A stretch of DNA of 64,000 bases from Gracilaria domingensis (taxonomy: Eukaryota; Rhodophyta; Florideophyceae; Gracilariales; Gracilariaceae): assembly GCA_022539475.1 (NCBI GenBank), contig VCMS01000165.1:110084-174083 (forward strand), given 5' to 3'. Below are positions 61,063 to 64,000 of this stretch, one piece after another. The translations under genes and the position numbers were made by a program. The first letter of the stretch is position 1. Each line of letters opens with the position of its first letter. The notes beneath the pieces are model-generated. The model saw nothing but the letters and a program-made list of their open reading frames with translations, had not been told where the DNA came from and searched no databases.

Positions 61063-64000
61063 TCATCCACTTCGAGGCGCTCGCAGCCTCATTATTGGCA
61101 AATCGTCATCACTACTACTCTCGAGCACTTCGGTTCTACCGGCGTCCGCTTCCACACCAATCTCCACGACCACTTGGTCTTCGTCCATGTCAACCGCCCC
61201 ACCCTCCTTATCGGACAACAGTTCATCCTCCGCCTCCTCCTCCTCGTCACCATTGACAAACGTGGGTCGGAAATCCCGCACCCGATGAACAGCATCAGGT
61301 AGTGCGTAGCCCTCTGGTACTATGTACATGTGGTATCTAACCAGCAAATCCATAGACTCGGGCCTATCCACCTTGTCCTTCCCACTTGCTCCAGCATGTG
61401 TCACATCACCACGGCCCACGAATACAGAGTACGGTGGGATGATTATCTTCTTCGCTGGATACACCTCCGACATCACTCGCAACTGTTGGTTGTTCATCCC
61501 CACCAGTTGATGGCTTCCAGCGCTCACCCAGAGAGGAAAGCCCTCTTTCCCAGAGGCCATTACAAAGTATCCGGGGTTGCCAGTATTCATTGTTTCCTTC
61601 GTAACCAGACCACTGAAGTCGGTGTGCAGCGTCTGGCGCTTGCACTTTCTCGTCGTCCCCAGAAATCGACCACCAGTTTTCGGAGTGTACATCTTCACAG
61701 CTTCCCTTTCATTGTCCCATAGTCCCAAAGCCGCAGCAATTGTACCCATTCGAACATCAAGTAAAGCACGCGACCTTACAACCACCTGAGCTCCTCATTA
61801 TCCTCCGGCTTCTCCACCGTACCCCAACGTGTCGACATCACTCTCCCCTCAAATGGTCCATCGCTACCGTCCTTCCATCCTTCATCATCGTTGATTATTT
61901 GAACAAACGACTTCTGTTCCTCTCCTTTCCGTATATCCGGCATCGCTCCATACTCATTCTCGAAGAAGTCCACCAACTTCCCCGACACATCTCCGAACTC
62001 CCGAACTTCTTCCAACTCCTCCCATTTAGGGACACCATTATCCGTCGCAAAGCCATCAAGCACGCAATATCCATTCTGCCTTAGCTCAGCTTGCATTCGG
62101 GCGAAGAACATTTGCCCAAATTCGTCATGCTCCTTCGCAGCAACCCACAGCACCTCTTCATCATCCATACCTGTCGGTCGAGTACGAGGATACTGCATAC
62201 CAAATGTCTCCGCCCGTAGGCGATGTTCAGCCCTTGCAGCGTGCCAAAAGACAAGATGGTGTACATCTCTGAGATTCGAGACACTTAGCAGCTCCGACCT
62301 ATGTCCCTTCGGCAAGTGAATGACTCTGAGCCAGGGGTCCTTGTGCTCAATTACGTTCTTCCCTTGCCATTCCTGCGGTCTCAGCCTGGCATACCCGCAC
62401 CATGATGGGTTCGGTGGGCCATCATATGGGTCTCCTCGAACAAGTCCGTGCTCCTCAGATTCCGGAAGAGCTGTAGGTAACTCGTCATCAAATGACCCCC
62501 CACCTGTCTCTTGCTGATCGTCTGGCGCAGCATCTTTCTCGACGGTGACAACCCGTGGAACTGTCACAGAAAGAAGCTCATCGTCATCCACAAATGCAGA
62601 ACTGCCTGCGTTCTCTGCATTCGCTCCCTCTCCCAATGCCACGAACTGAACCTTCATCGACCTTCCTCTCAGCACATGTTCATTTAGTTGAGACATCAGG
62701 TCATCCGGTGTCATGCTGTTCAGAGTAGATCTCATCTGTTGTGTGAAAGTCTTTCTCCGTTTCTTCCTCGGCGGAGCCGCTGTTCTTCTTCAGAGCTATC
62801 CAGAACTTCTATGGCACCTCGATTTCGGCCGTGTTCAATTTCCCTATAACTCACCTGCGCCCGTTCTCGTGCACTTCTTCGCGGCTCCCCTTCTTCACTG
62901 GCAGATGTTGCAGCAGCAGCAGCGGGAGTCCTCCTCTTCGTCACGGACTGCTTCACTGGTGCGGGGGGCGGAATTACCTTGAGCATCGTCCGCAATCGAT
63001 TCTGAACGGAAGTCGTGGCAGTTCTAATTGAGTTCGTCCTGCTCCGAACACGCGGCAATGTGTTGAAGTTCACAACTTGTCCCAAAAGGAACTGATACAC
63101 AGCTGCGTTGTTGTCTGGGTCTTCAACGTCATCTTCATTCGATGGAGCAGAAAGACTGACTTCGCGTTTCAGGAACACTTCCATGGACTCTTCCTCGTTT
63201 AGTTCATTCCTCACTGCTCTAGCCGCGCGGAACAGAGACACTGCTCTATCATAAAAGAAACCTCGAACCTCCTCAAAGCTTTTCCATTGCTTTGTCTTCG
63301 TCGACTTGCCCTTCAATAGAAACATCTGAAGACAATCAAGAATGAAGGAAAACTCCTCGGCATCCAAAACATATAGCGGAGTATGGGACAGATGTGTGAG
63401 ACCTATGTCACTCACAGTCTCACATATATCCTCGAAATGGGCCAGCATTCCCTCACGAGACATGAGTTGCAGGGCGACATTGGCATATTCAGGTACTGAC
63501 GCTCTTGCACAGTCCCAATCAGTTGGCTCTCCTTCAACACTTCTGTCACTTCTGCAGGATCCACGTCTGCCGGCGTCACCCCCTCAACATCTTCAATTAG
63601 AATGGCGACCACACTAACTATAGAGTGTATCTTGTCTGCAAACATCATCCTTCGCATGGTACTCGTCGACTCATTGAGGTACGAAGCAACACATAACAAT
63701 TGCTTCATCCCAATGGGCCTCCCATCTCTTCGTATCAGCAGATTGCAACGCCAAAACTTGGCTAATCGCTTCCACTTCGGTGCACCAGTCGCTGCCAAAT
63801 ATTGTATAGCTTTCAGACGATGCAAACCATCTACAATGAAGCACTTCTTCGTTAGGCGTCCCTTGTCAGTATCCCTCTCTCCCGTAGTAGCATCTTGTAT
63901 AGGCACCACTGGAGAAACCCATCGCTGCATATTCCCCCGCTCCTGCCAATACTCTTCACAAGGGCTTCAACGTGGCGTTAACTTATCCACAGAGTAAATG
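61063..64000 (-). pseudogene. ParB-like domain / 2OG-Fe(II) dioxygenase gene, interrupted and running off the window
   Basis: Four minus-strand frames follow one another: about 63,930-63,412, 63,463-62,732, 62,735-61,776 and 61,785-61,063. The first has F-I-V-D-G-L-H-R-L-K-A-I and a downstream Y-L-N-E-S-T, the pattern of ParB/Srx-type domains. The second and third are charged, with a P-R-K-K-R-R-K nuclear-type signal and acidic runs. The third and fourth form a double-stranded beta-helix dioxygenase: H-T-D (residues 54-56 of the last frame), T-H-A-G (His 130) and L-V-R-Y (Arg 150), with PhyH-like spacing. Frames change near 63,500, 62,740 and 61,785, and a TGA near 63,967 interrupts coherent sequence upstream. 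Short introns or decay could explain this. If expressed, it would be a nuclear, possibly DNA- or protein-modifying, oxygenase. Confidence 0.6.

Noticed and set aside
1-64000. tRNA, rRNA and CRISPR arrays
   Set aside because: I saw no cloverleaf with conserved boxes, no rRNA-like sequence and no spaced repeat array; a tRNAscan-SE run would be decisive for tRNAs.

Overview
This window reads as nuclear DNA of a photosynthetic eukaryote with compact, mostly intron-free genes set among decayed transposons. The phototroph evidence is a plastid-targeted Psb27 (31,753) and a methyltransferase of a type I associate with cyanobacteria (45,508). A single phage-type organelle RNA polymerase (40,702), short gene spacing and very few candidate introns make a red alga, perhaps a florideophyte such as Chondrus, my best guess. 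That is inference; no rRNA or other marker is present to settle it.

Left part (1 to about 26 kb, roughly 45-50% GC) is a transposon graveyard. It holds a deleted hAT transposase (5-2604), two juxtaposed relics of related LINE elements (about 5040-5640 and 5644-9661), a broken and 5'-truncated exportin-5/HASTY-like gene (9874-12862, minus), a piggyBac-like element with an unusual composite transposase (about 13,941-17,539), a second hAT with one in-frame stop (20,075-22,534, minus) beside an orphan gene fragment, and an intact pogo/Tigger-like DDE transposase (23,667-25,637).

Middle part (26-50.8 kb) is the host gene island. Two polypeptide GalNAc-transferases (26,288 and 29,366) are followed by a GC-rich stretch with Psb27, a mitochondrial SLC25 carrier, a WDR44-like WD40 protein, an SPX protein fused to a PCO/ADO-like cupin, a coiled-coil protein, the mitochondrial RNA polymerase and an OTU deubiquitinase. 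GC content jumps inside genes here, and two genes carry apparent one-base frameshifts. At normal GC come the methyltransferase, an APH-fold kinase and a divergent protein kinase.

Right part (50.8-64 kb) has a strongly AT-rich gene-free block (about 51.2-52.5 kb), a repeat region with a gag-like reading frame, a coiled-coil protein, a ribulose-phosphate 3-epimerase fragment, a ketopantoate reductase-like gene and a convergent pair of HAD phosphatase paralogs, one lacking its catalytic aspartate. At the right edge is an interrupted gene combining a ParB-like domain with a 2-oxoglutarate/Fe(II) dioxygenase fold.

The strongest candidates for undescribed biology are the SPX-cupin fusion, the piggyBac-like transposase carrying SAP and PD-(D/E)XK nuclease segments, and the ParB-like/2OG-dioxygenase gene. 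All calls come from reading motifs by eye; no database search was possible.
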